Positions 24,363-31,897 of a stretch of 64,000 bases of DNA are shown piece by piece. Source of the stretch: JAJZRJ01 sp040757055 (GTDB lineage: Bacteria; Desulfobacterota; Desulfobulbia; Desulfobulbales; Desulfurivibrionaceae). The translations under genes and the position numbers were made by a program. Every line of letters begins with the position of its first letter. The first letter of the stretch is position 1. Where the stretch lies: assembly GCA_040757055.1 (NCBI GenBank), contig JBFLXY010000004.1, positions 1 through 64,000 of the forward strand, given 5' to 3'. A model generated the notes under the pieces. It saw only the letters and a list, made by a program, of their open reading frames with translations. It was not told the DNA's origin and ran no database searches.

Positions 24363-24441
24363 TACTCGTACTCCGCCACGATGCAATTCAAAGCGAGTCG
24401 GCAAAGCCTCGAAGACAAAACACCCGCTTCATGCGCGTTCA

Positions 24442-24593
24442 TTTTCTTTGCTTGCCCAAAGAAAACGAACCAAAAGAAAGGGCACCCCGTCACTGGTCCG
24501 CCTGCGGCGGATACCCTGCGCTCCTCGAAGACGCCGGGAGTTTGAAAACTCGGCTTCGCCTCAAACAGTTCAAACTCCTTATTCGGCGTCTTC
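24442..24593. repeat. MITE/REP-like structured intergenic repeat
   Basis: The ~300-bp gap between nspC and the dehydrogenase has no gene. It contains TTTTCTTTG (24442-24450) and CAAAGAAAA (24457-24465) as a 9-bp inverted repeat with a 6-nt loop, followed by GAACCAAAAGAAAGGGCACCCC. Further on, GAAGACGCCGGGAGTTTGAA (24527-24546) pairs with TTCAAACTCC (24569-24578) and, after a 5-nt bulge, CGGCGTCTTC (24584-24593). I recall the first part as a dispersed intergenic sequence in many proteobacterial genomes (memory, not checked). Confidence 0.65.
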
Positions 24594-24660
24594 TCCAGTG
24601 CTCGGCTGCGTGACAAGGGGGAAGACCAACGGGCAATTCCTCGCCCTATTGCGCACGGAA

Positions 24661-25848
24661 TTACAGCTCCTTCACTTCCCACGGCAGGCCGTAGCGGTTC
24701 AATGCGTCCATAAAAGGATCCGGATCGAGCTGCTCCATGTTGAAGACGCCCTTCTCCCGCCAGGCATTGGTCACCATCATCATGGCGCCGATCATGGCCG
24801 GCACCCCGGTGGTGTAGGAGATGGCCTGGGAACCCACCTCGGCGTAACACTCCTCATGGTCGCAGACGTTGTAGATGTAAATTTTGCGCACCTTACCGTC
24901 CTTGATTCCTTCCATGACGTTGCCGATGCAGGTCTTGCCCTTGGTGCGCGGGCCGAGCGAGGCGGGGTCGGGCAGCAGGGCCTTCAGGAACTGAAGGGGG
25001 ATGATCTCGCGGCCCTCGAACATCACTGGCTCGATGCCCGTCATGCCCACGTTCTGCAAAACCTCCAGGTGCTTGAGGTAGTTGTCGGAAAAGGTCATCC
25101 AGAAGCGGATGCGCTTCAATCCCTTGATGTTCTGCACCAGCGACTCCAGTTCCTCGTGGTACATGAGGTAGGCGTTTTTGGGCCCGATCTGCGGGAAATC
25201 GAAGGACTGCTTCACCGACAAGGGATCGGTCTCCAGCCACTGGCCATTCTCCCAGTACTTGCCCCGGGCGGTCACCTCGCGGATGTTGATCTCCGGGTTG
25301 AAGTTGGTGGCAAAGGGGTGGCCGTGGTCGCCGGCATTGGCGTCCAGGATGTCGATGGAATGGATCTCATCGAAGTAATGTTTGGCCGCATAGGCCGCAT
25401 AGACGTTGGTGACGCCGGGGTCGAAACCGCTGCCCAAAAGGGCCATGAGCCCCTGGGCCTTGAACTTGTCGTGGTAGGGCCACTGCCAGGTGTAGCTGAA
25501 CTTGGCCTCGTCCGGCGGCTCGTAGTTGGCGGTGTCGAGATAGTCCACCCCGGCGGCGAGGCAGGCGTCCATGATGGGCAGATCCTGGTAGGGCAAGGCC
25601 ACATTCACCACCAGGGCGGGCCTGACCCTGTTGATCAGCGCCGTCATCTCGGCGACGTTGTCGGCATCCACGGCCGCCACCTCGATGTTCCGGCCGGTGC
25701 GCTGCCTCACGGAATCGCGGATCGCCTCGCATTTCGATACCGTCCGGCTCGCCAGCACGATCTCGGAAAAGACCTCCGGCACCTGGGCGCACTTGTGCAC
25801 CACCACGCTGCCAACCCCGCCTGCACCAACGATCAACACCTTGCTCAT
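24661..25848 (-). CDS. Carboxynorspermidine/carboxyspermidine dehydrogenase (saccharopine dehydrogenase family)
   Basis: 395 aa. Condenses aspartate semialdehyde with a diamine (putrescine or diaminopropane) to the carboxylated polyamine using NADPH. The N-terminus has the Rossmann motif V-L-I-V-G-A-G-G-V-G-S-V-V. Downstream the protein shows the saccharopine-dehydrogenase-like pattern V-N-V-A-L-P-Y, D-T-A-N-Y-E and G-F-D-P-G-V-T-N-V. Start at the ATG at 25848 with GAGGGTGAG upstream. It lies upstream of nspC on the same strand, which makes the polyamine assignment strong; the repeat at 24442 separates them. Confidence 0.85.
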   Translation of the reverse strand: MSKVLIVGAGGVGSVVVHKCAQVPEVFSEIVLASRTVSKCEAIRDSVRQRTGRNIEVAAVDADNVAEMTALINRVRPALVVNVALPYQDLPIMDACLAAGVDYLDTANYEPPDEAKFSYTWQWPYHDKFKAQGLMALLGSGFDPGVTNVYAAYAAKHYFDEIHSIDILDANAGDHGHPFATNFNPEINIREVTARGKYWENGQWLETDPLSVKQSFDFPQIGPKNAYLMYHEELESLVQNIKGLKRIRFWMTFSDNYLKHLEVLQNVGMTGIEPVMFEGREIIPLQFLKALLPDPASLGPRTKGKTCIGNVMEGIKDGKVRKIYIYNVCDHEECYAEVGSQAISYTTGVPAMIGAMMMVTNAWREKGVFNMEQLDPDPFMDALNRYGLPWEVKEL

Positions 25849-25866
25849 TTTCTCACCCTCTTCTGC

Positions 25867-25895
25867 TTGACGCATACCGTCGCGTATGCTATAAC
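25867..25895 (+). promoter_or_regulatory. Sigma-70 promoter of tRNA-Lys
   Basis: TTGACG (25867-25872), exactly 17 nt, TATAAC (25890-25895). The transcription start would be near 25902, 18 nt before the mature tRNA. The -10 is followed by G+C-rich CGCGC, as is usual for stable RNA promoters. Confidence 0.75.
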
Positions 25896-25919
25896 GCGCT
25901 CGCTTGACCGGTTTCGACC

Positions 25920-25995
25920 GGGCCGTTAGCTCAACTGGTAGAGCAACTGACTCTTAATCAGTAGGTTTGGGGTTCGAGCCCCCGACGGCCCACCA
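25920..25995 (+). tRNA. tRNA-Lys, anticodon CUU
   Basis: 76 nt including an encoded CCA. Acceptor stem GGGCCGT (25920-25926) pairs with ACGGCCC (25985-25991). D-arm has GCTC-AACTGGTA-GAGC. The anticodon stem-loop CTGAC-TCTTAAT-CAG places CTT in the loop (U33 before, A37-type purine after). The T-arm GGGGTTCGAGCCCC is canonical. Discriminator A, then CCA at 25993-25995. Confidence 0.97.
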
Positions 25996-26003
25996 GCCTT
26001 CCC

Positions 26004-26035
26004 AAGGGATTGCCGCACGGCAATCCCTTTTTTTT
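26004..26035 (+). terminator. Terminator of tRNA-Lys
   Basis: AAGGGATTGCCG (26004-26015), a 2-nt turn, CGGCAATCCCTT (26018-26029) and a run of eight T (26028-26035). Strong factor-independent terminator 9 nt after the tRNA. Confidence 0.9.
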
Positions 26036-26151
26036 GTTGCCACTGCCCACCCCTTTTCCATACCCCAGCAGGGCGCATCTGTCAAAAGGCGGCAGGGCAT
26101 TGCCTTATATATTTTCAGGGGAAAAAAGCAACAAAAAATCCCGGGCCGGGG

Positions 26152-26157
26152 TAGAAT
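26152..26157 (+). promoter_or_regulatory. -10 box of folA, 6 nt from the start codon
   Basis: TAGAAT at 26152-26157 is followed by only GACGGC before the ATG at 26164. Transcription would start at or within a base of the start codon. No good -35 is visible at 17 nt. The 130 bp between the tRNA terminator and here hold no gene. Confidence 0.4.
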
Positions 26158-26163
26158 GACGGC

Positions 26164-26679
26164 ATGGATGCCCCCGCCAAAGCCGAAGACCGACGCAAAC
26201 CAGAGATCATCCTCATCGCCGCCATGGCGGCCAACCGGGTGATCGGCAAGGGCAACGCCATCCCCTGGCACATCCCGGAAGAACTGCAGCGCTTCAAACG
26301 GATCACCATGGGCCACACGCTGATCATGGGCCGCAAGACCCACGAATCCATCGGCCGGGTGCTGCCGGGCCGCCGGACCATCGTCATCAGCAGGCAGAGG
26401 GATTTTGAGGCAGCAGGCTGCACCGTGGTCCAGGGCCTCGAGAAGGCCCTGGACCTGTGCCAGAAAGACGAAAAGGTTTTTATCGCCGGCGGGGCCGAGA
26501 TTTTCCGCCTTGCCCTGCCTTACGCCGACGCCATCTATCTGAGTGTCCTCCACCGGGAAGTGGAGGGGGATATCCTTTTTCCGGAATTCTCCGAGGCGGA
26601 GTTCCCGCTGGCCAGTTCCGAGACGGTCAGCGGACCGGACCCGTATACCTTTGCCGTCTACCGGCGCAGGAGTGTTTAA
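26164..26679 (+). CDS. folA: Dihydrofolate reductase
   Basis: 171 aa. NADPH-dependent reduction of dihydrofolate to tetrahydrofolate. Conserved blocks: I-L-I-A-A-M-A-A-N-R-V-I-G near 15-27, then N-A-I-P-W-H-I-P-E-E-L with the catalytic acid replaced in phase by Glu, M-G-R-K-T-H-E-S-I-G, and I-A-G-G-A-E-I-F. The first ~12 residues are an extension before the usual start. No Shine-Dalgarno precedes the ATG, and a -10 box sits 6 nt upstream, so the mRNA may be leaderless. The stop codon overlaps the convergent rubredoxin stop. Confidence 0.92.
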   Translation: MDAPAKAEDRRKPEIILIAAMAANRVIGKGNAIPWHIPEELQRFKRITMGHTLIMGRKTHESIGRVLPGRRTIVISRQRDFEAAGCTVVQGLEKALDLCQKDEKVFIAGGAEIFRLALPYADAIYLSVLHREVEGDILFPEFSEAEFPLASSETVSGPDPYTFAVYRRRSV

Positions 26680-26834
26680 TCCACGGGGAAGAAATGTTCC
26701 TTTTCCGCCCCGCACTTGGGGCAAACCCACTCCTCTGGCAATTGTTCAAAAGGGGTGCCGGGGGCAATGCCACGATCTTCGTCGCCTTCCGCCGGGTCAT
26801 AGACATAGCCGCAGGGGCATTCATACTTCTGCAT
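26676..26834 (-). CDS. Rubredoxin with C-P-C first knuckle
   Basis: 52 aa one-electron carrier. The second iron knuckle is canonical (W-V-C-P-K-C-G-A), and Y-D-P-A-E-G-D, G-T-P-F-E-Q-L-P-E-E-W are textbook rubredoxin. The first knuckle reads Y-E-C-P-C-G instead of the standard Y-x-C-x-x-C-G, one residue shorter. I checked this codon by codon (TGC CCC TGC). ATG at 26834 has AGGAGAG upstream. It lies 60 bp downstream of the desulforedoxin-like gene and is probably co-transcribed with it. Confidence 0.9.
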   Translation of the reverse strand: MQKYECPCGYVYDPAEGDEDRGIAPGTPFEQLPEEWVCPKCGAEKEHFFPVD

Positions 26835-26894
26835 CGCACTCTCCTTGTCTCGTTGCAATTTTTTCGGGAATAGGCCCGGTGCTTCGTCCCTTTC

Positions 26895-27221
26895 TTAATC
26901 CATGGTCTCCATGGCACGTCCGCAGCAAAGAGGGACGTTCTGGCCGGCCTTCACATTCATGTACTTGTTGCAGACCGCGCAATAATAGGTATTGTCGGCC
27001 GCGGCCGCCTGCTCGCTCCAGGCAGTCTTGCCGCCGGGGATACCCTCGATGGTGAAGCGGGCCAGATTCTCCTTGCTCGGCACATACTCGCCAATGGGTA
27101 CCAGCTTCTTGTTCTCCCGAAGGCAGTCCACCACCACCCGCCACAGGGTCTCCATGGCTCCGGTTTCCTGGGGATTTTCCGGTACAAACTCGACAACGTT
27201 TCTATCAAGGGTGATCCGCAT
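26895..27221 (-). CDS. Desulforedoxin-like C-terminal domain protein, function unknown
   Basis: 108 aa. The last ~35 residues show Y-Y-C-A-V-C-N then L-C-C-G-R-A-M, the C-x-x-C...C-C-G pattern of desulforedoxin and of the desulfoferrodoxin N-terminal iron site. The first ~70 residues are not recognised and include E-T-L-W-R-V-V-V-D-C-L-R. It could be an iron or zinc protein in oxygen or superoxide defence. AAGAGGAA precedes the ATG. It is first of a two-gene unit with rubredoxin, under the palindromes at 27245-27272. Confidence 0.75.
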   Translation of the reverse strand: MRITLDRNVVEFVPENPQETGAMETLWRVVVDCLRENKKLVPIGEYVPSKENLARFTIEGIPGGKTAWSEQAAAADNTYYCAVCNKYMNVKAGQNVPLCCGRAMETMD

Positions 27222-27244
27222 AGAGTTCCTCTTGGTTTAGTTTT

Positions 27245-27272
27245 TAGTAATTATTACTATTTGAAATAGTAA
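27245..27272. promoter_or_regulatory. Overlapping Fur/PerR-type palindromes
   Basis: TAGTAAT-T-ATTACTA (27245-27259) is a perfect 7-1-7 inverted repeat. TTACTATTT-G-AAATAGTAA (27254-27272) is a perfect 9-1-9 one overlapping it. The 7-1-7 A+T-rich form is that of Fur-family boxes, and overlapping units are typical for them. They lie 24-51 bp upstream of the desulforedoxin-like start, where a repressor would block transcription. Which family member (Fur, PerR, Zur) is unknown. Confidence 0.6.
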
Positions 27273-27336
27273 ACTACTCTTCCCATTCGTCAAGGAAAAA
27301 TCCGGCTCGCCCGAAGGTTTGGCAAATAATTTGGGA

Positions 27337-27984
27337 TTAACCGCCACCAGCCTCACGGATGAGGGCGGCCACCGCCTCTGCAAGTTGCCGGTAGCCGGCT
27401 CCATTGGGATGGATCTGGTCGCTCTTGAGGCCGCGGTCGGTGAGAATGGCCCGGATGGTCTCATCATCACAGGGCACACCAAATTCCCCGGCCAACTCCT
27501 TATAGAGCGGCGCGGGGGAAACCAGAAGGCCCGGCTCGGGCACCCCGAGAAGAAGCAGGTCGATGCCGCGCTCCTTCACCAGGGCGATCATGCGGCGCAG
27601 ATTGGCCTTGGTTTCTTCCCTGTTCTGGCGCCGCAAAAAGTCGTTGCCGCCATGGCAGAGGATGACCAGGTCGGGCCCGTGCTCGTCGAGCACCTGCGGC
27701 AAGCGCGCCAGTCCTTCGGCAGTCACCTCGCCCGGCACCCCCGCGTTGATGACGCTGCAGCCCAGAAGGGTGGCGAGCACGGCAGGATACGACTCATCCG
27801 GCCGGGCTCCGGTACCGAAGGTGAGGCTGTCGCCAAAGGCAAGAACGGTCGCATCGGCGGCCAGCGGCCGGATGGCTGGAGGCTTGCCGCAGCCGGCCAC
27901 TACCAGCAGGCAGAGGCCCCAGAAAAAAATCTGCCTACAGAACGACGCGGTTCCGCCCTTCCTTCTTGGCCCGATACAAGGCAT
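27337..27984 (-). CDS. GDSL-family lipase/esterase, probable lipoprotein (TesA-like)
   Basis: 215 aa. Block I F-G-D-S-L-T-F-G with the nucleophilic serine, the oxyanion Gly/Asn blocks (I-N-A-G-V-P-G and G-G-N-D-F-L) and block V D-Q-I-H-P-N-G with the Asp-His pair are all present. A hydrophobic N-terminal stretch ending V-V-A-G-C is a lipobox, so it is probably an anchored SGNH hydrolase acting on esters in the envelope. The start at 27984 is uncertain; it overlaps the end of the diguanylate cyclase gene upstream by about 50 bp. Confidence 0.82.
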   Translation of the reverse strand: MPCIGPRRKGGTASFCRQIFFWGLCLLVVAGCGKPPAIRPLAADATVLAFGDSLTFGTGARPDESYPAVLATLLGCSVINAGVPGEVTAEGLARLPQVLDEHGPDLVILCHGGNDFLRRQNREETKANLRRMIALVKERGIDLLLLGVPEPGLLVSPAPLYKELAGEFGVPCDDETIRAILTDRGLKSDQIHPNGAGYRQLAEAVAALIREAGGG

Positions 27985-29797
27985 GATCCGCCTCCCGCAG
28001 CAGGGTTTCCCGGTCCATGCCGGGCTGATGCATGGCAATGCCGATGGAGATCGTCACTCCGCCGAGATGCTGCCCCATCTGCTCGATGACCAGATGCTGT
28101 TCCACGGTGGCCCGCAGATCCTCGGCCCGCCGCCGGGCGTCCTCGGCCGGAATATTGGGAAAAATCACCACGAACTCCTCGCCGCCGTAACGGCAGGCGA
28201 TATCTTCCTCGCGGATGCTGTGGCGGATGATCTCGCCCAGCTTGCGGAGCACCCAGTCGCCGGTGACATGGCCGTAGGTATCGTTGACCTGCTTGAAATG
28301 GTCGAGGTCCAGCATGAAAAGGACCAGCGAAGCGGCCTGGCGCCTCGCCTTGCTGATCTCGCGCTGGAGCGATTCCTCCATGTAGCGGCGGTTGTAGAGA
28401 CCGGTGAGCGGGTCGCGGATGGACTGGGTCCGCAGCGCTTCCTGCATCTGCCGCAGCTCTTCGATGATCTGGCGCTGGTCCTCTTCGATCTGCTTGCGGC
28501 GGCTGAGGTCGTCCGCCACCCAGAGCATGCCCGGCCCCAGGTCGGAGAGGGTGACGACCTTGCCGGAAAGGCTTGCCCAGACCGGAGTGCCGTCCTTGCG
28601 CCGGAGCTGATATTCCATCTGGATCAACCCCTTCCCGTCCATTCTGCTCAGTATTTCGCTGCCGAACCGCTCGAAATGGGCCGGCGAAAGGTGGAGCATG
28701 GCCAGGCTTTCACCGAGCAGTTCTTCCCGCGTGTAGCCCAGCACCGAGGCGGCCCGGTCGTTCACGTCGGCAATGACGCGGTCTGCTGTGGCAAAGAGGA
28801 TGCCCACCAGGGTGTTGTCGAAAATCGCCCGGAACCGCTCGGAACTCTGCCGCATGGCCTGATCGTTGCGCCGCCGCTCCGAGATGTCGCGGAAATTTTC
28901 AACGACCCCGATCAGCCGGCCTTCGTGGTCGCGCAAAGGCACCGCCACGATCTGGACCGGCACCACCTCGCCACCGGCAGAGCGCTTTTCCTCCTCGAAC
29001 TCCACCCGCTCCTCCCCCTGCAGGATGCGGTGGAGCGAGCAGTCGGCGGTGTGGCAGCGCGGGCCCGGACTGAGATTGCAGCATTGCAGCAGCCCTTCTT
29101 CCTGCTCCTCCACATGGAACATCTTTTGATAGGCGCTGTTCATGCGGACAATGTGGCCATTGAGATCAAGGACCAGCTTGCCGTCCGACGAGGAATTGAA
29201 AATCTGGTCCAGGAGGAGGGTGACCGACTGTGCCGCCTCTTCGCCCTGGGTCACGGCGGTCACATCCCGCAGGAAAAAAAGCAGGGTGTCGCCGGCAACG
29301 CCGCCGGGCAGCAGTGCGCTCAGGGCCAGCAGCCGCCCCTTGAACGGCACCACCTTTTCCCCGCCATTCATCCTGCGCTGCGGCAGGGCCGAGGCAATCA
29401 CCTGCTGCACCACGCCCTGCAATCCCTCCGGAAAGAGGTTGGCCAGTTGCCGCCCCAGCAGCATTTCTTCGGGTTGATCCAGCAGAACCGCCGCCTGCCG
29501 GTTGGCATAGAGAACCTTGCCGCTGGGATGGGCGACTTCCATGATGCCGTCGGAGACGTTGTCGAGAAGCATCTCCCGGTGGCGCCGCAGGTCGAGCAAC
29601 TCCCGGGTGATGCCGCGCCGGGTTGTCTTGCCGCTTTCGTTGCCGGGGGAAGGGCGGCCGAAGAAACCCTGCCGGAACTCGGCAAAAAGGTTGCGGAAAC
29701 GCTCGGCCAGTTCGCGCCGCGACGCCTTGGCCATGGAGACATCCACCCCGGCAGCCGCTGCCTCCACTTCATTCTCTGCCGCAGCGGCCGAGAGCAT
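27935..29797 (-). CDS. PAS-PAS-PAS-GGDEF diguanylate cyclase (main part of frameshifted response regulator)
   Basis: 620 aa as read. Residues 1-~25 are the back end of a receiver domain (M-L-S-A-A-A-A-E... A-K-A-S). Three PAS-like regions follow (about 75-180, 185-310, 315-440), the second with clustered Cys (LLQCCN, C-H-T-A-D-C). The GGDEF domain comes last (about 455-620) with Y-G-G-E-E-F and D-P-L-T-G-L-Y-N-R-R. It would make cyclic di-GMP in response to redox or ligand input. An R-x-x-D inhibitory site is not obvious. The upstream receiver half is in another frame at 29769-30053. Confidence 0.85.
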   Translation of the reverse strand: MLSAAAAENEVEAAAAGVDVSMAKASRRELAERFRNLFAEFRQGFFGRPSPGNESGKTTRRGITRELLDLRRHREMLLDNVSDGIMEVAHPSGKVLYANRQAAVLLDQPEEMLLGRQLANLFPEGLQGVVQQVIASALPQRRMNGGEKVVPFKGRLLALSALLPGGVAGDTLLFFLRDVTAVTQGEEAAQSVTLLLDQIFNSSSDGKLVLDLNGHIVRMNSAYQKMFHVEEQEEGLLQCCNLSPGPRCHTADCSLHRILQGEERVEFEEEKRSAGGEVVPVQIVAVPLRDHEGRLIGVVENFRDISERRRNDQAMRQSSERFRAIFDNTLVGILFATADRVIADVNDRAASVLGYTREELLGESLAMLHLSPAHFERFGSEILSRMDGKGLIQMEYQLRRKDGTPVWASLSGKVVTLSDLGPGMLWVADDLSRRKQIEEDQRQIIEELRQMQEALRTQSIRDPLTGLYNRRYMEESLQREISKARRQAASLVLFMLDLDHFKQVNDTYGHVTGDWVLRKLGEIIRHSIREEDIACRYGGEEFVVIFPNIPAEDARRRAEDLRATVEQHLVIEQMGQHLGGVTISIGIAMHQPGMDRETLLREADHALYRAKKEGRNRVVL

Positions 29798-30053
29798 GAC
29801 CAGCAGGGAGTGGTTCGAAACGGGGGTTGGAACGGATGATCCGGCAAAGCTTCTCGCCGCCGATGCCGGGCATGATGAGATCGACCAGAAAAATTTCCGG
29901 GGTATGGCGTTCCAGAAGCTCCAGGGCCGTCAGCCCGTCTGCCGCGGCCAGCACCTCGCATCCCTCCTCGGCGAGGATGCCGGTGACGATCTCCCGGAAC
30001 ACCGGATCGTTTTCCACCACCATGACGGTAAAGGGGGTTGCCTGCTCGCCCAT
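29769..30053 (-). pseudogene. Receiver domain N-terminal half, separated from its GGDEF partner by a frameshift
   Basis: M-V-V-E-N-D-P opens the receiver with its acidic pair. F-L-V-D-L-I-M-P-G-I-G-G carries the phospho-accepting Asp near residue 58. Homology stops at S-N-P-R-F, after which the frame drifts into A-G-H-A-L-G-R-C-G-R-E. The missing receiver continuation (N-H-S-L-L-V-M-L-S-A) is found in the neighbouring frame from the same base positions, near 29815. Removing one base there would restore a single protein running to 27935. It could be a true mutation, a sequencing error or programmed frameshifting. Confidence 0.8.
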
Positions 30054-30114
30054 TGTGCCTCCGTTGCGTCTGGACCGCGCCCCTCACGCGGCTCTTCACC
30101 GGAACCGGCCCGGA

Positions 30115-31803
30115 TCAGGCCCGGGTCAGGTGGCGGTACTTGATGCGGTGCGGCTGATCCGCCTCGGTGCCGAGGCGCGCCTTGCGGTCCGCCTCGTATT
30201 CCGAATAGTTGCCGTCGAACCACACCACCTGGGAATCGCCCTCAAAGGCGAGGATGTGGGTGGCGATGCGGTCCAGGAACCAGCGGTCGTGGCTGATCAC
30301 CACCGCGCAGCCGGCAAAGTTCTCCAGTGCCTCTTCGAGCGCCCGCAGGGTGTTCACGTCGAGGTCGTTGGTGGGCTCGTCCAGGAGCAGGACATTGGCG
30401 CCGGACTTGAGCATCCGCGCCAGGTGGACGCGGTTCCTTTGCCCGCCGCTCATGAGCCCCACCTTCTTCTGCTGCTCGGTGCCGGAGAAGTTGAAGCGGG
30501 CCACGTAGGCCCGGGAGTTCACCTCGCGGTTGCCCAGGGTGATGGTTTCCTGCCCCTCGGTGATCGCCTGCCAGATGGTCTCCTCCGGGTTCAGCACCTC
30601 GCGGGACTGGTCCACGTAGGCGAGCTTCACCGTATCCCCCAGGCGGATGGCGCCGGAATCGGGCTCCTCCTGGCCGGTGATCATGCGGAAGAGGGTGGTC
30701 TTGCCGGCGCCGTTGGGGCCGATCACGCCGACGATGCCGCCCGGCGGCAGGGAAAAGCTCATGTCCTCGTAGAGAATGTTGTCGCCGTAGGACTTGCCGA
30801 TCTTGTCCGCCTCGATCACCAGCTTGCCCAGGCGCTGCCCTGGCGGGATGTAGATTTCGAGATCCCTGGTCCGCTTCTCCCCTTCCTGCCCGAGCAACTC
30901 CTCGTAGGCGGCGATGCGCGCCTTGGACTTGGCGTGGCGGCCCTTGGGGTTCATGCGGATCCACTCGAGCTCGCGCTCCAGGGTCTTCTGACGCTCGCTC
31001 TCCTGCTTCTCCTCCTGGGCCAGGCGCTTCTGCTTCTGCTCCAGCCACGAGGAGTAGTTGCCCTTCCAGGGGATGCCGTGGCCGCGGTCCAGTTCCAGTA
31101 TCCAGCCCGCCACGTTGTCGAGGAAGTAGCGGTCGTGGGTCACGGCGATGACGGTGCCGGCGTAGCGCTGGAGATGGTGCTCCAGCCAGGCCACGGTCTC
31201 GGCGTCCAGATGGTTGGTGGGCTCGTCCAGCAGCAGGATGTCGGGCTTCTGGAGCAAGAGGCGGCAGAGGGCCACCCGGCGGCGCTCGCCGCCGGAGAGG
31301 ACCTTGATCGGCGTCTCGCCGGGCGGGCAGCGCAGCGCATCCATGGCCATTTCGAGGCGGGCGTCGAGGTCCCAGGCATCCATGGCGTCGAGCTTTTCCT
31401 GCACCTGGGCCTGGCGGGCGATGAGCTTGTCCATCTCCTCGTCGCCCATGGGCTCGGCGAACTTCATGTTGATCTCGTTGAACTCGTTGGTGAGATCGAC
31501 CACCTCCTGCACGCCCTGCTCCACGATCTGGCGCACCGTGGCGCCGTCGTCGAGGTGGGGCTCCTGCTCCAGATAGCCCACGGTGAACCCGGGCGAGATG
31601 TGGGTCTCGCCGTTGAACTCCTTGTCCACCCCGGCAAGTATCCGCAACAGCGAGGACTTGCCCGAGCCGTTGAGGCCCAGCACGCCGATCTTGGCGCCGT
31701 AGAAGTAGGAAAGGCTGATGTCCTTGAGGATCGGCTTCTTCTCGTAGAACTTGGAAACCCGGATCATGGAGTAGATGATCTTGTTCGGCTCGGTGGTGCT
31801 CAT
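30115..31803 (-). CDS. ettA: Energy-dependent translational throttle protein EttA (ABC-F)
   Basis: 562 aa. Two ABC domains in one chain without membrane segments. First Walker A G-L-N-G-S-G-K-S-S (about 42) and signature LSGGERRR. Second Walker A G-P-N-G-A-G-K-T-T (about 360) and MSGGQRNR. The linker carries W-I-R-M-N-P-K-G-R-H-A-K-S-K-A-R, the P-tRNA-interacting region of ABC-F proteins. It binds the ribosomal E site and gates translation by ATP level. The ATG at 31803 fits EttA; an upstream in-frame extension of 35 residues is unlikely. Confidence 0.93.
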   Translation of the reverse strand: MSTTEPNKIIYSMIRVSKFYEKKPILKDISLSYFYGAKIGVLGLNGSGKSSLLRILAGVDKEFNGETHISPGFTVGYLEQEPHLDDGATVRQIVEQGVQEVVDLTNEFNEINMKFAEPMGDEEMDKLIARQAQVQEKLDAMDAWDLDARLEMAMDALRCPPGETPIKVLSGGERRRVALCRLLLQKPDILLLDEPTNHLDAETVAWLEHHLQRYAGTVIAVTHDRYFLDNVAGWILELDRGHGIPWKGNYSSWLEQKQKRLAQEEKQESERQKTLERELEWIRMNPKGRHAKSKARIAAYEELLGQEGEKRTRDLEIYIPPGQRLGKLVIEADKIGKSYGDNILYEDMSFSLPPGGIVGVIGPNGAGKTTLFRMITGQEEPDSGAIRLGDTVKLAYVDQSREVLNPEETIWQAITEGQETITLGNREVNSRAYVARFNFSGTEQQKKVGLMSGGQRNRVHLARMLKSGANVLLLDEPTNDLDVNTLRALEEALENFAGCAVVISHDRWFLDRIATHILAFEGDSQVVWFDGNYSEYEADRKARLGTEADQPHRIKYRHLTRA

Positions 31804-31897
31804 GTGGTCATCCTGTGGCATGTGTGAAAACGGTACGAATGCGTAAGGCGGCGGGCGGAATGTACCCGGTTTCGGGGGAAAAGGCAATTTTCTTGGA

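Noticed and set aside
25920..26035. Genomic island integrated at tRNA-Lys
   Set aside because: No integrase, no repeated tRNA 3' end downstream, and housekeeping genes on both sides.
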